DNA of 64,000 nucleotides from Curtobacterium sp. MCLR17_036 (GCF_003234445.2 NZ_CP126269.1:1116001-1180000); one strand, 5' to 3'; positions 52,533-61,076 are shown, counted from the first letter of the stretch. Program-made: numbers and translations. The notes: a model not told the origin generated them from the sequence alone.

Positions 52533-54181
52533 CCGACGTCCTGCGCGTCGACCACCTCACCGTCACCTTCGACGTGGACGGCACCGAGGTGCGCGCGGTC
52601 GACGACGCCTCGTTCACGGTCGGCCGCGGCGAGGTCGTCGCCGTCGTCGGGGAGTCCGGGTCGGGCAAGAGCATGACGGCGATGACCGCGATGGGCATCG
52701 CCCCGGAGGGTGCCCGCGCCTCCGGCAGCGTCCGCCTCGGCGACCTCGAGGTCGTCGGCGCCGACGAACGGGCCATGCGCGGGGTCCGCGGCCGCAGCGT
52801 CTCGATGGTCTTCCAGGACCCGTCGGCGGCGCTCGACCCGGTCTTCACCATCGGCTTCCAGATCGCCGAGTCCGTCCGCCGCGCCGATCCGGGGCTGGAC
52901 CGTGCCGCCGTCCGCGCACGCTCGGTCGAGCTGCTGCGCGCCGTCGAGGTGCCGGAGCCGGAGCGTCGACTCCGGCAGTACCCGCACGAGGTCTCCGGCG
53001 GTCAGGCGCAGCGGGTGATGATCGCGATGGCGCTCGCCGCCGACCCGGACCTGCTCATCGCCGACGAACCCACCACGGCGCTCGACGTCACGGTGCAGGC
53101 CGAGGTGCTCGACGTCATCCGCGCGCTCCGGGAGCGCACCGGCACCGCGGTCCTGCTCATCACCCACGACATGGGCGTCGTCGCCGACATCGCCGACCGG
53201 GTGGTCGTCATGCGCCGTGGTCGCGTGGTCGAGACGGGCACGGTCGGCGCCGTCTTCGCCGCGCCGACCGCCGAGTACACGCGCGACCTGCTCGCCGCGG
53301 TCCCGCGCATGGGCACCGGGTCCGGTGGGGAGGCCCGGCTCGGCCCCGCCACGACGCCCCCGTCGCCCGTCCTCGACGTCCGGCACCTCGTGGTCGAGTA
53401 CGGCGGTGCCCTGAGCGGTCGCTTCCGCGCCGTCGACGACGTGTCGTTCTCGGTGGGGCGCGGCGAGATCGTCGGACTCGTGGGGGAGTCCGGCAGCGGG
53501 AAGACGACCATCGGCCGGGCCGCCGTCGGCCTCGCGCCGATCAGCTCCGGCTCCGTCGTCGTCGACGGCACCGACGTGGCGGGAGCCAGCCGCGTCGGTC
53601 GGCGCGCGATGCGACGGCACGTCGGCGTCGTGTTCCAGAACCCGCTCCGCTCGTTGAACCCCCGGTACACGGTCGGGCAGACCGTCGCCGAGCCGCTCCG
53701 GCAGATCCTGCGCCTGCCGACGCCGCAGGTCGACGAGCGGGTCGACCGGCTGCTCGCCGACGTCGGACTCGACGGCGGCTTCCGCGAGCGCTACCCGCAC
53801 GAGCTCTCCGGCGGCCAGCGGCAACGTGTCGCGATCGCCCGCGCGGTGGCGCTCGACCCCGCGCTGCTCATCGCCGACGAGCCGACGAGCGCCCTCGACG
53901 TCTCCGTGCAGGCCCGGGTGCTCGACGTCTTCCGCGAGCTGCAGGAACGCCTGGGCTTCGCCTGCCTCTTCGTCACCCACGACCTGGCCGTCGTCGACAC
54001 GCTCTGCGACCGGGTCGTCGTGCTGCACCACGGGACGGTCGTCGAGCAGGGACCGCGCGACGCCGTCCTGCGGTCGCCGAGCGACCCGTACACGCGGCGG
54101 CTCGTGCAGGCGGCGCCGGTACCGGACCCCGACGAGCAGGCGGCGCGGCGTGCGGTCCGCCTCGCCGAGCGGGTCGGTTGA
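52529..54181 (+). CDS. Fused peptide ABC transporter ATPase (DppD-DppF type)
   Basis: A 550-residue protein with two ABC ATPase domains. Walker [10 protein letters not shown] near residue 42 and GESGSGKTT near 322. Signatures [11 protein letters not shown] and [12 protein letters not shown]. Walker B regions [12 protein letters not shown] and [12 protein letters not shown]. Both domains have the OppD/F-type C-terminal segment ([28 protein letters not shown]). The first Walker A has Met after Lys instead of Ser/Thr repeat, which is common in OppD. The fusion supplies both ATPases for the two permeases. Confidence 0.95.
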   Translation: MTDVLRVDHLTVTFDVDGTEVRAVDDASFTVGRGEVVAVVGESGSGKSMTAMTAMGIAPEGARASGSVRLGDLEVVGADERAMRGVRGRSVSMVFQDPSAALDPVFTIGFQIAESVRRADPGLDRAAVRARSVELLRAVEVPEPERRLRQYPHEVSGGQAQRVMIAMALAADPDLLIADEPTTALDVTVQAEVLDVIRALRERTGTAVLLITHDMGVVADIADRVVVMRRGRVVETGTVGAVFAAPTAEYTRDLLAAVPRMGTGSGGEARLGPATTPPSPVLDVRHLVVEYGGALSGRFRAVDDVSFSVGRGEIVGLVGESGSGKTTIGRAAVGLAPISSGSVVVDGTDVAGASRVGRRAMRRHVGVVFQNPLRSLNPRYTVGQTVAEPLRQILRLPTPQVDERVDRLLADVGLDGGFRERYPHELSGGQRQRVAIARAVALDPALLIADEPTSALDVSVQARVLDVFRELQERLGFACLFVTHDLAVVDTLCDRVVVLHHGTVVEQGPRDAVLRSPSDPYTRRLVQAAPVPDPDEQAARRAVRLAERVG

Positions 54182-54217
54182 GCACTCGGCTGACCGACCG
54201 GTGCAACAACGCCGCGG

Positions 54218-54267
54218 CTGACGGTCTCGGTTTGTGAACTCCGGCGTTCGTGAACCGAGAACGTCAG
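54218..54267 (+). terminator. Structured hairpin after the peptide operon
   Basis: Nested arms: CTGACG (54218-54223)/CGTCAG (54262-54267), TCTCGGTT (54225-54232)/AACCGAGA (54253-54260), GAAC/GTTC inside. It follows the ATPase stop by 37 bases. No T-tract follows, so it may be a 3' stabiliser and not a classic terminator. Confidence 0.5.
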
Positions 54268-54379
54268 AGGCTGGGGGATGACCGCCACCGCGCGCTGACC
54301 TGGCGCCGTCCGCACAGCCCGGATCCCGCCGGAGCCGAATCCGACCCGCCCCGCCCCGCCTCAATCTGACCAGCCCGTT

Positions 54380-54475
54380 GGCGGTGGCGGTGGCGGTGGC
54401 AGTGGTGGAGTCGATGGCTGCGGCTGCGGCTGCGGCTGCGGTGGTGGCAGCGGCGCTGGCGGCGCCGGTGACGCC
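54380..54475. repeat. Low-complexity GGCGGT / GGCTGC tract
   Basis: Four GGCGGT-like units around 54380-54409 and five GGCTGC-like units around 54416-54441, then GGTGGC-rich sequence. This looks like a microsatellite that could vary in copy number by slippage. Confidence 0.7.
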
Positions 54476-54540
54476 CGTTGCCGGCCATCCGCCCCGGTGC
54501 ACTCCGCCGCCCGATCGTCCTGCATGCGGGGTCTTGCGCG

Positions 54541-55079
54541 GCTGACGGTTCTGGTTGGGGAACCGTGGGATCCGTGCACCGCGACCGTTATCGGCGGCTG
54601 GTGATGATCGCTTTCCGTGTTGCTTCGTCTGCCGCCCGTTCGTCCTGGCTGCGGGGTCCTGCTCGGCTGACGGTTCTGGATCATGAATCGTGGGATCCGT
54701 GCACCGCGACCGTCAGCGGCGGCTGATGATGATCGCTCCCCGTGTTGCTTCGTCTGCCGCTGGGGAGGACGTCTCCTTTCTGCGCGGCTGACGGTTCTGG
54801 TTGGTGAATCGTGGGATGCGTGCACCGCGACCGTCATCGGCGGCTGGTGATGATCGCTTCCCGTGTTGCTTCGTCTGCCGCTGGGGAGGACGTTTCCTTC
54901 CTGCGCGGCTGACGGTTCTGGTTCATGAATCGTGGGATGCGTGCACCGCGACCGTCATCGGCGGCTGGTGATGGTCGCCTTCCGTGTCGCTTCGTCTGCC
55001 GCGGGGGAGGACGCTCCTTTCTTGCGGGGCTGACGGTTCTGGTCGGTGAACCGTGGAACCCATGTACCGCGACCGTCAG
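54541..55079. repeat. 121-base tandem repeats, 4.4 copies
   Basis: Each copy starts GCTGACGGTTCTGG at 54541, 54666, 54787, 54908 and 55029 (periods 125, 121, 121, 121). Shared segments include TGCACCGCGACCGT, CGGCGGCTG, TGATGATCGC and TGTTGCTTCGTCTGCCGC. Partial homology extends upstream to about 54487. GCTGACGGT and ACCGTCAGC within a unit are inverted, so each copy can fold. The last copy is cut at the AraC stop codon. Confidence 0.9.
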
Positions 55080-55930
55080 TCGCGGCGACCGCGACCGATC
55101 TCGGGTGCGCGGACGCGCCGCAGCGCCCGCCACATGGACGAGGTGGTGGCGAAGCCGAAGCGCGTGGCGACCTCGGCGGGCCGGTCGCCGCGAGCGAGAG
55201 CGGTCCGGACCTCCAGGCTCCGGAACCACCGCCCGAGCTGCGCCGGTGTGCAGCCCGTGGCCTCGGCGCACCGGCGTTCGAGGGTGCGCTCGGACATGCG
55301 GACGCCCTCGAGCAACTCCGCGGTCGTGTACCGGTGCTCGGTGTCGAAGACGCGGTCGAGGACGCGCGCGAGGCTGTTGTCCTGCAGCAGCGGTGGCGCG
55401 TTGTCGTGGAGCACGGTGGTGACCACGAGCTGCGCGAGCGCGTCCTGCTGCACGCCGTGCCACCGACCACTGTCGAGTTCGCCCAGGTGTTGCAGCGCGA
55501 GTACGACGTCGGGTGACGGATGTCCCGCCGGCAAGGTGGTGGCGACGGGCGGGAGTGCGAGGACTTCGGCGGCGAGGGGGCCGAACGTCGCCGATCCGAC
55601 CACGATGCCGGTGTAGGCGGAGAGGGCCTCGTACGGGAACGTGGAGGAGGGCACGGTCTTCGGCGGTCCGTGTTGCTGACGTGCGGTGCCGACCGTCATC
55701 GTCGTGTGTCGTTCGATCAGCGCGGCGCCGCCGGCCGCGACGAGTTCGTCCGTGTCCCCGCGGCGGACCCACACCGGTCGGTACCGGGTCGCGACCCAGC
55801 TGTGCGTACCGGCCGGTTCGAGGGCGAGTGTCCACTGGTCGTCGTCGGCGTGGATCGCCGTACCGGAGCGGACCTCGACGCCCACCGCGTCCACCAGAGC
55901 CCGGAGTGCATCGCCCATGCACCCGAGCAT
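55076..55930 (-). CDS. AraC family transcriptional regulator
   Basis: A 284-residue protein. The N-terminal half is a cupin-type ligand domain (AraC_binding_6-like): SWVATRYRPVWVRRGDTDEL, then IERHTTMTVG. The C-terminal ~100 residues carry two HTH motifs: YTTAELLEGVRMSERTLERR and DRPAEVATRFGFATTSSM. Two starts are possible, 55930 and 55918; neither has a clear ribosome binding site. Its stop lies in the last 121-base repeat unit. The target is not evident; no partner gene adjoins it. Confidence 0.88.
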   Translation of the reverse strand: MLGCMGDALRALVDAVGVEVRSGTAIHADDDQWTLALEPAGTHSWVATRYRPVWVRRGDTDELVAAGGAALIERHTTMTVGTARQQHGPPKTVPSSTFPYEALSAYTGIVVGSATFGPLAAEVLALPPVATTLPAGHPSPDVVLALQHLGELDSGRWHGVQQDALAQLVVTTVLHDNAPPLLQDNSLARVLDRVFDTEHRYTTAELLEGVRMSERTLERRCAEATGCTPAQLGRWFRSLEVRTALARGDRPAEVATRFGFATTSSMWRALRRVRAPEIGRGRRD

Positions 55931-56058
55931 GGACGATCAACGGCTGACGCCCGACGGCCGGCCGCGACCTGTGGAGAAGTCGAGAGGGGGGATAACCCCA
56001 CCTGCGTTCGGGAGGGGGCAGGATGGGGGAACAGCCGCGCGATCGCGAGGCTGGGACC

Positions 56059-57609
56059 ATGACCGACACCGACCGCCTCGACCAGGCGCGAACCGTCCCG
56101 CTGGACGACGTCACCCCCTCGCCCGACCAGGCCCAGACCGTGCCGCTGGGCGACGCCGTCCCCCTCGGAGCCACGAAGCCCATGCCGCAGTACCCGCGCC
56201 CGCACGACCAGCAGCGCCCGGCGTCCTGGAGCGCGACCCCGCCCGTCGGCGGTGGCGGCCCCGGCGGCGGCCCCGGCGCCGGTTCGGGTTCCGGGTCCGG
56301 GATCACGGCCGGTGCGTTCTACCGCGAAGCGTGGAAGCGCCTGCCGCGGGACTTCGGGTACATGGCGCTCACCGCGGTGCTGCTGTGCACGCTGTACGCC
56401 GCGTTCCCGGCGGCGATCTTCGGCGGCGGCCTCCGCGACCTGTTCAACCCGTTCGTCCTGCTGATGTTCTTCGTCGCGCTGTTCGTCGCCCGGTGGCTCG
56501 GGCAGTTCGAGAAGCTGCGCATCGGCTGGGCCGACCCGCGACCGATCCGTCCCGTCGACTGGACGCCGCGGTGGCAGCAGAACTGGTGGACGCGCACGGG
56601 CTCGGCGGTCGCGAACCCGCACTACTGGCTGTACCTGCTGCACGCGGCCGTCGTGTACCCGCTCGTCGCACTCGTGACGGTCGGCGCCGGCGCCCTGCTC
56701 GTCGTGGGGTTCCTCTGGCCGCTCGCCCTCGGCGTCCTGTACGTCGTGAACGGCAGGGGCTACTACCCCGGTGACGAGGTCCGACTGCTGCTGTCCGTCG
56801 GCGGCCTCGGACTGCTCTCGATGGCCGCGGCGGTCGTGCTCTTCCCGCTGTGGGCCCGCGGCTCGGTGCTCGCGCACTACTGGGTCGACCTCGGCCTGCT
56901 CGGGGGCTTCCGCGCCGAGCAGCTCGAGCAGCGCGTCGCCGGGCTCCAGGCCTCCCGCGCCGGCGCCGTCACCGCCGAGGGCCAGGCCCTGCGGCAGATC
57001 GAGCGCGACCTGCACGACGGCCCGCAGCAGCGCCTGGTGCGGTTGCAGATGGACCTGTCCGCGGCCGAGCGTGCGTTCGAGAAGGACCCGGCGAAGGCGA
57101 AGCAGCTCATCGGCGAGGCCTCCGAGCACGCCCGCGACGCGCTCGACGAACTGCGCGCGCTGTCCCGTGGCTTCGCGCCGCCGATCCTGCTCGACCGGGG
57201 GCTCGTCGCCGCGCTCGAGGCCCTCGTCGCCCGCTCGCCGATCCCCGTCGGGCTCGACGTCCGGCTGCCCGAGGGGCTGGAGCTCGCGACCGAGATCCAG
57301 CGCAACGTCTACTTCACGGTGAGCGAGCTCCTGACGAACACCGCGAAGCACGCCGGGGCCGCGACCGCCGGGGTGTACCTCGGCCTCGTGGTGGACGCCT
57401 CCGGGCTCTGGTACCTGACGGTGAGCGTCACGGACGACGGCCGGGGCGGCGCGCGGACGCAGGAGGGGCACGGCATCGCGGGACTCATGGGGCGGATGCG
57501 CGCCCTCGACGGCGACCTCGTCGTCTCGAGCCCCGAGGGCGGCCCCACCGAGGCCACGGCCCGGATCCCGCTCGGCGCCCTGAACGGCGTGCCCACCACG
57601 CGGGCGTGA
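56059..57609 (+). CDS. NarL-type sensor histidine kinase
   Basis: A 516-residue membrane kinase from ATG 56059. The first ~75 residues are Pro/Gly/Gln-rich and cytosolic. Four to five hydrophobic helices lie between about 95 and 285. The dimerisation/phosphoacceptor segment is IERDLHDGPQQRLVRLQMDL (HisKA_3, His near residue 320). The ATPase domain has ELLTNTAKHA (N box) and DDGRGG (G1) near 460. It forms a two-component system with the next gene. The signal is unknown. Confidence 0.93.
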   Translation: MTDTDRLDQARTVPLDDVTPSPDQAQTVPLGDAVPLGATKPMPQYPRPHDQQRPASWSATPPVGGGGPGGGPGAGSGSGSGITAGAFYREAWKRLPRDFGYMALTAVLLCTLYAAFPAAIFGGGLRDLFNPFVLLMFFVALFVARWLGQFEKLRIGWADPRPIRPVDWTPRWQQNWWTRTGSAVANPHYWLYLLHAAVVYPLVALVTVGAGALLVVGFLWPLALGVLYVVNGRGYYPGDEVRLLLSVGGLGLLSMAAAVVLFPLWARGSVLAHYWVDLGLLGGFRAEQLEQRVAGLQASRAGAVTAEGQALRQIERDLHDGPQQRLVRLQMDLSAAERAFEKDPAKAKQLIGEASEHARDALDELRALSRGFAPPILLDRGLVAALEALVARSPIPVGLDVRLPEGLELATEIQRNVYFTVSELLTNTAKHAGAATAGVYLGLVVDASGLWYLTVSVTDDGRGGARTQEGHGIAGLMGRMRALDGDLVVSSPEGGPTEATARIPLGALNGVPTTRA

Positions 57610-57662
57610 TCCCGCGGACGTGACCCCACGGGGGCGCCCGCGCTCCCACTAGGCTGGTCGGC

Positions 57663-58325
57663 ATGAGCGACGGCCCGGATGCAGCACGCATCCGGGCCGT
57701 CGTCGTCGACGACGCCGTCCTGCTGCGCGAGGGCCTGGCCCGCGTGCTCGACGAGGCCGGCATCGACGTCGTCGGGCAGTACGCCGACGCCCGTGCGTTC
57801 CTCGCGACGCTGCCGGACCGTGCCCCCGACGTCGTGGTCATGGACGTCCGGATGCCGCCGACCTTCACCGACGAGGGCGTCCGCGCCGCCGTCGAGACCC
57901 GCCGGGTCGCGCCGAGCACCGGGGTCCTGCTGCTGTCGCAGTACGTCGAGGCGACGTACGCCGAGGACGTCCTCGCCGCGGGCGCGACCGGCATCGGCTA
58001 CCTGCTGAAGGACCGCGTCACGCGCCTCGAGGAGATCGACGACGCCGTCCGCCGGATCGCGGCCGGCGGCACCGTGCTCGACCCCGAGGTCGTCACGCAG
58101 CTGATGAGCCGCCGGCGGGACCCGCTCGCCGCCCTGACGCCCCGGGAGCGCGACGTCCTCGGGCTCATGGCCGAGGGCCGCACGAACGCCGCCATCGCCC
58201 GCGCGCTCGTCATCGGCACCGGCGCCGTCGAGAAGCACGTGTCGAGCATCTTCGGCAAGCTCGCCCTCGAGGACACCGGAGAGGACCACCGCCGCGTCCT
58301 CGCCGTCCTCGCCTACCTCGGCTGA
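57663..58325 (+). CDS. NarL/LuxR-type response regulator
   Basis: A 220-residue regulator. The receiver domain has VVVDDAV at the acidic pocket, VMDVRMPPT with the phosphoacceptor Asp (near residue 61) and LLKDR with the conserved Lys. The HTH_LuxR domain is at 155-215: LTPRERDVLGLMAEGRTNAAIA and VEKHVSSIFGKL. It is phosphorylated by the upstream kinase. Targets may include the EamA exporter gene, which follows after 8 bases. Confidence 0.94.
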   Translation: MSDGPDAARIRAVVVDDAVLLREGLARVLDEAGIDVVGQYADARAFLATLPDRAPDVVVMDVRMPPTFTDEGVRAAVETRRVAPSTGVLLLSQYVEATYAEDVLAAGATGIGYLLKDRVTRLEEIDDAVRRIAAGGTVLDPEVVTQLMSRRRDPLAALTPRERDVLGLMAEGRTNAAIARALVIGTGAVEKHVSSIFGKLALEDTGEDHRRVLAVLAYLG

Positions 58326-58333
58326 CGGCGCGC

Positions 58334-59179
58334 GTGCACCGGGTCCCCGCTCCGCTCCTCGCCCTCACCGCGATGGTGTCCGTGCAGCTCGGCGCGGCGA
58401 TCGCGAAGACCCACTTCGACGAGGTCGGGGCCGTCGGCGCCGCCACCCTGCGACTCGTCATCGGCGCGGTCGTGCTCGCCCTCGTGGTCCGGCCACGGGT
58501 GCGGCACTGGACCCGCGCGCCGTGGACCGGCGCCGTCGGGCTCGGTCTCGCGCTCGGCGGCATGAACGTGTTCATCTACCTGGCGTTCGCCTCGATCCCG
58601 ATCGGCGTCGCCGTGACGATCGAGTTCCTCGGACCGCTGGCACTGTCCCTCGTGCACACCCGGCGGTGGCGCGACGCGCTCTGGGCCGCCCTGGCGCTCG
58701 CCGGGGTCGTGCTGCTCGGGGTCGGCCCGAGCGCCGTCACCGCCGTCGGCGGGGTGGTCTGGGCCGTCCTGGCCGCGGCGTGCTGGGCCGGCTACATCGT
58801 CATGAACCGTCGCGTCGGCGCCGCGATCCCGGGGGTCGACGGCCTCGCCGTGTCGATGGTCGTGGCGATGCTCGTGTCCCTGCCGGCGGGCCTCGGCGCC
58901 GCGGTGGACGGGGTCGTGCGGCACCCGGTGCTGCTCGTCGTCTTCGGTGCGGTCGCCGTGCTGTCGAGCGTGCTGCCCTACGCCCTCGAGATGGCCGCGC
59001 TGCGGCGGATGCCCACCCGGGTGTTCGGGGTGCTGCAGAGCCTCGGGCCGGCGATCGCCGCCCTGGCCGGGCTCGTCGTCCTCGCCGAGGGGCTGACGGT
59101 CACCGAGACGGTCGCGCTCGCCTGCGTCACCGCCGCGAGCGTCGGCGTCACCGTGTCGGCACGTCGCCGCCGCGGGTGA
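58334..59179 (+). CDS. EamA/RhtA-like exporter
   Basis: A 281-residue protein with ten predicted helices in two EamA repeats (about 5-135 and 140-278). The first repeat has SIPIGVAVTIEFLGPLALSL, a hallmark of RhtA-type threonine/homoserine exporters. GTG 58334 is used. It is in the same direction and only 8 bases from the response regulator, so co-transcription is likely. Substrate may be an amino acid or related metabolite. Confidence 0.88.
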   Translation: MHRVPAPLLALTAMVSVQLGAAIAKTHFDEVGAVGAATLRLVIGAVVLALVVRPRVRHWTRAPWTGAVGLGLALGGMNVFIYLAFASIPIGVAVTIEFLGPLALSLVHTRRWRDALWAALALAGVVLLGVGPSAVTAVGGVVWAVLAAACWAGYIVMNRRVGAAIPGVDGLAVSMVVAMLVSLPAGLGAAVDGVVRHPVLLVVFGAVAVLSSVLPYALEMAALRRMPTRVFGVLQSLGPAIAALAGLVVLAEGLTVTETVALACVTAASVGVTVSARRRRG

Positions 59180-59219
59180 CGTGTGGTCTGCGCGCGCAGG
59201 CGCGCAGGGGCACGAGAAG

Positions 59220-59269
59220 AGGAGGCCCCGATCACGCCCGTCACGCGGGCGACGTGATCGGGGCCTCCT
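59220..59269. terminator. Bidirectional terminator
   Basis: A 17-base perfect stem (59220-59236 with 59253-59269) and 16-base loop between the EamA exporter and the convergent small gene. Confidence 0.8.
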
Positions 59270-59280
59270 GAGAAGTCCGT

Positions 59281-59433
59281 CTACTCGTCACGCAGGAAGT
59301 CTGCGTACGTGGGTTCTGCCTGCTCTCCCGAGAGCAGCGCGGGATCGTTGATCCGGCGCTCGACGTAGGCGCTGATGACCTCCGGCGGGGTGAGCACGTG
59401 GGCGACCCAGGACGGCACCGCTGTGTTCTTCAT
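59281..59433 (-). CDS. 50-residue protein with strong ribosome binding site
   Basis: The minus strand from ATG 59433 to TAG 59281 encodes 50 residues starting MKNTAVPSWVAHVLTPPEVI and ending YADFLRDE. The segment before the ATG is GAGAGGAGGCACC, an almost perfect Shine-Dalgarno. Codon choice is strongly GC3. It contains one amphipathic helix with Trp9 and a C-terminal acidic tail. No family is recognised. The convergent terminator next to it ends its message. Confidence 0.6.
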   Translation of the reverse strand: MKNTAVPSWVAHVLTPPEVISAYVERRINDPALLSGEQAEPTYADFLRDE

Positions 59434-59534
59434 GGTGCCTCCTCTCCGTTGCGGCACTCGGATCGAATGTCTCGATCATTGAGTTGTTTGCCGAACCGGT
59501 GTTCCGTAAACGATCCTCGCGGTGTGGTCGGAAG

Positions 59535-59867
59535 TCAATGCGTCGCGTTCTGCGGACTCCGGTTCGCGCGGTCGACCGGATCGGTGCGGAGCTTCCGGTG
59601 CTTCACCGCGGACCGCCACACCCACGCGTTCGCCTGCTGCCCGAACTGCGCCCACTCCACCATGACGGCGTCACGGGTCCAGCTCTTCGCGAAGGCCTTG
59701 ACCCGGACCTGGAACGTCGGGAACTGGATCCACGCCCACACCGGCACGGGGGTGACGGCGTGGCAGACGTCGGGCCCGCGGGCCTCCTCGGACAGCGAGT
59801 AGGCGCGCGGACGTTCGACCTCCGGGTGTTCCGGGGGCTGCCACCGGTTCTCGCGACGCCGTCCCAC
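59535..59867 (-). CDS. LexA-controlled small protein, unknown function
   Basis: A 110-residue protein from GTG 59867. The N-terminus is basic (GRRRENRWQ). The rest has the pattern VWAWIQFPTF, VRVKAFAKSWTRDAVMVEW, then WVWRSAVKHRKLR, a predicted small beta barrel with many Trp. A start at 59897 is possible but its first codons lie upstream of the -10; from 59867 the message would be leaderless. The similar C-terminal pattern in the prophage protein at 16744-17019 suggests a family that binds nucleic acid or a repair protein. Confidence 0.65.
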   Translation of the reverse strand: MGRRRENRWQPPEHPEVERPRAYSLSEEARGPDVCHAVTPVPVWAWIQFPTFQVRVKAFAKSWTRDAVMVEWAQFGQQANAWVWRSAVKHRKLRTDPVDRANRSPQNATH

Positions 59868-59873
59868 GACGGT

Positions 59874-59902
59874 ATTCGAACGTGTGTTCGAATGCACGTC
59901 AA
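59874..59902 (-). promoter_or_regulatory. SOS promoter with LexA box
   Basis: TCGAACGTGTGTTCGA (59876-59891), within the inverted repeat ATTCGAAC/GTTCGAAT (59874-59881, 59886-59893), matches the Gram-positive/actinobacterial LexA consensus GAAC-N4-GTTC with flanking TC/GA. On the minus strand TTGACG (59897-59902), 17 bases, TCGAAT (59874-59879) form a promoter; the box covers the spacer and -10. The GTG start is six bases downstream. Confidence 0.85.
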
Positions 59903-59967
59903 GTCGGCCGCGCGGGCTGGACCTCCGGACGGGCCGGGGTCGGCGTGTCGTGATCGGCCCGCCGGGG

Positions 59968-60999
59968 TCAGGCGCGGGCGCGGCCCGTCGACTCGCGCAC
60001 GCTCAACGTCAACGACGGGCCCGGGCGCGAGGGGAGCGGTGCACGTGCGTCGATCTGCTCGCGCAGCAGGGTGGCCGCGCGCTGCCCGAGCTCGACCGTG
60101 TCGCGTGTGAGCGAGGTGATCGACGGTCGGACGAGCCGGATCATCGCGGAGTCGTCGAACGACACGATCGACACGTCCCCGGGGACGGCGACGCCCATCT
60201 CGCTCGCCACCCCGAGCCCGGCGACGGCGAGCACGTCGTTGTCGTAGACGATCGCGGTCGGACGCAGGCTGCGCGAGAGCAGGGTGCGGGTCGCGCTCGC
60301 CCCGGCCTCGGCCGAGTAGTCGGTGGGGACGGAGACGGTGTCCTCGAGGCCCTCGTCGGCCGCGAAGGCACGGAGTCGGTCGATCCGCATCGCGGTGTGC
60401 TCGAACTCGGGCCTGCCGGCGACGTGCGCGATGCGGCGGTGGCCGAGGGCGTGCAGGTAGCGCAGCACCGTGTCGGTGGCGTCGGAGTCGTCGATCCAGA
60501 CGGTGGGAGCGGCGCCGTCGGGGGACGGGTGCGAGCCGACGACCACGGTCGGCATGCCGAGGTCGGCGAGCAGGGCGAGCCGGGCGTCGTCGCGTCGGGG
60601 ATCGATCACGATGACCCCGTCGACCCGGTGCCCGCGCCACCAGTCGCGGTAGGTCTCGAGCTCTTCCTCGGCGTCGCGTGCCACGAGCAGGTTCATGCCG
60701 ACGTGGGTGCCGGCGAGCCCGAGCTGGATGCCCGAGATGAGGTCGCCGAAGAACGACTCCGTGCCCAGGGTGCGGGCCGGACGGTTCAGCACGAAGCCGA
60801 TGGAGCCGGCCTTCGCGCCGCCGAGCGCCCGGGCAGCGGTGTGCGGCTGCCAGTCGAGTTCGCGGGCGATCTCGCGCACCCGACGCCGGGTGTCGTCGGA
60901 GACGCCCGGCCGGTCGTTCAGGGCGAACGACACCGCGCTGATGGACACGCCGGCCCGCGCGGCGATGTCGGCGATCGTCGTTCGACGCTTGGTGGCCAC
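59968..60999 (-). CDS. LacI-family regulator of the sugar ABC operon
   Basis: A 343-residue repressor. The N-terminal HTH reads TTIADIAARAGVSISAVSFA, with the hinge helix AARALGGAK. The periplasmic-binding-like core begins at ~60 (SIGFVLNRPART) and contains IVYDNDVLAVAGL and VSFDDSAMIRLVRPSITS. It is divergent from the sugar-binding gene with a 100-base gap that carries two palindromic sites. It likely represses both directions and is released by a sugar. Confidence 0.95.
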   Translation of the reverse strand: MATKRRTTIADIAARAGVSISAVSFALNDRPGVSDDTRRRVREIARELDWQPHTAARALGGAKAGSIGFVLNRPARTLGTESFFGDLISGIQLGLAGTHVGMNLLVARDAEEELETYRDWWRGHRVDGVIVIDPRRDDARLALLADLGMPTVVVGSHPSPDGAAPTVWIDDSDATDTVLRYLHALGHRRIAHVAGRPEFEHTAMRIDRLRAFAADEGLEDTVSVPTDYSAEAGASATRTLLSRSLRPTAIVYDNDVLAVAGLGVASEMGVAVPGDVSIVSFDDSAMIRLVRPSITSLTRDTVELGQRAATLLREQIDARAPLPSRPGPSLTLSVRESTGRARA

Positions 61000-61005
61000 G
61001 GGGTT

Positions 61006-61023
61006 GACTATAGCGCTTTAGTC
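61006..61023. promoter_or_regulatory. LacI-type operator 1
   Basis: GACTATAGCGCTTTAGTC is a near-perfect palindrome (outer GACTA/TAGTC, central AGCGCT), seven bases upstream of the lacI-like ATG. AGCGCT centres are common in actinobacterial LacI operators. Confidence 0.7.
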
Positions 61024-61062
61024 ATCCACAGTGGCTGCCACACACGGGTTCGGTGACAGTGA

Positions 61063-61076
61063 CTGAACCGGTTCAG
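61063..61076. promoter_or_regulatory. LacI-type operator 2
   Basis: CTGAACCGGTTCAG is a perfect 14-base palindrome 23 bases before the substrate-binding protein start. Its core differs from operator 1 but has the same central CG dyad. Confidence 0.65.

Larger units (their letters stand above)
54182..55075. other. 900-base gap between peptide operon and AraC gene
   Basis: No convincing gene on either strand: the open frames are Arg/Pro/Ser-rich, and the repeats they cross are not multiples of three. The gap contains a structured hairpin (54218-54267), a low-complexity GGCGGT/GGCTGC tract (54380-54475) and the 121-base tandem repeats. Confidence 0.7.

Noticed and set aside
54541-55079. Possible CRISPR or protein repeat
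   Set aside because: Period 121 with conserved sequence throughout, no alternating spacers, and not a multiple of three.
59398-59802. Plus-strand frame of 134 codons over the SOS region
   Set aside because: Cys/His/Ser-rich shadow. The minus-strand gene has a promoter, LexA box and a sensible hydrophobic pattern.
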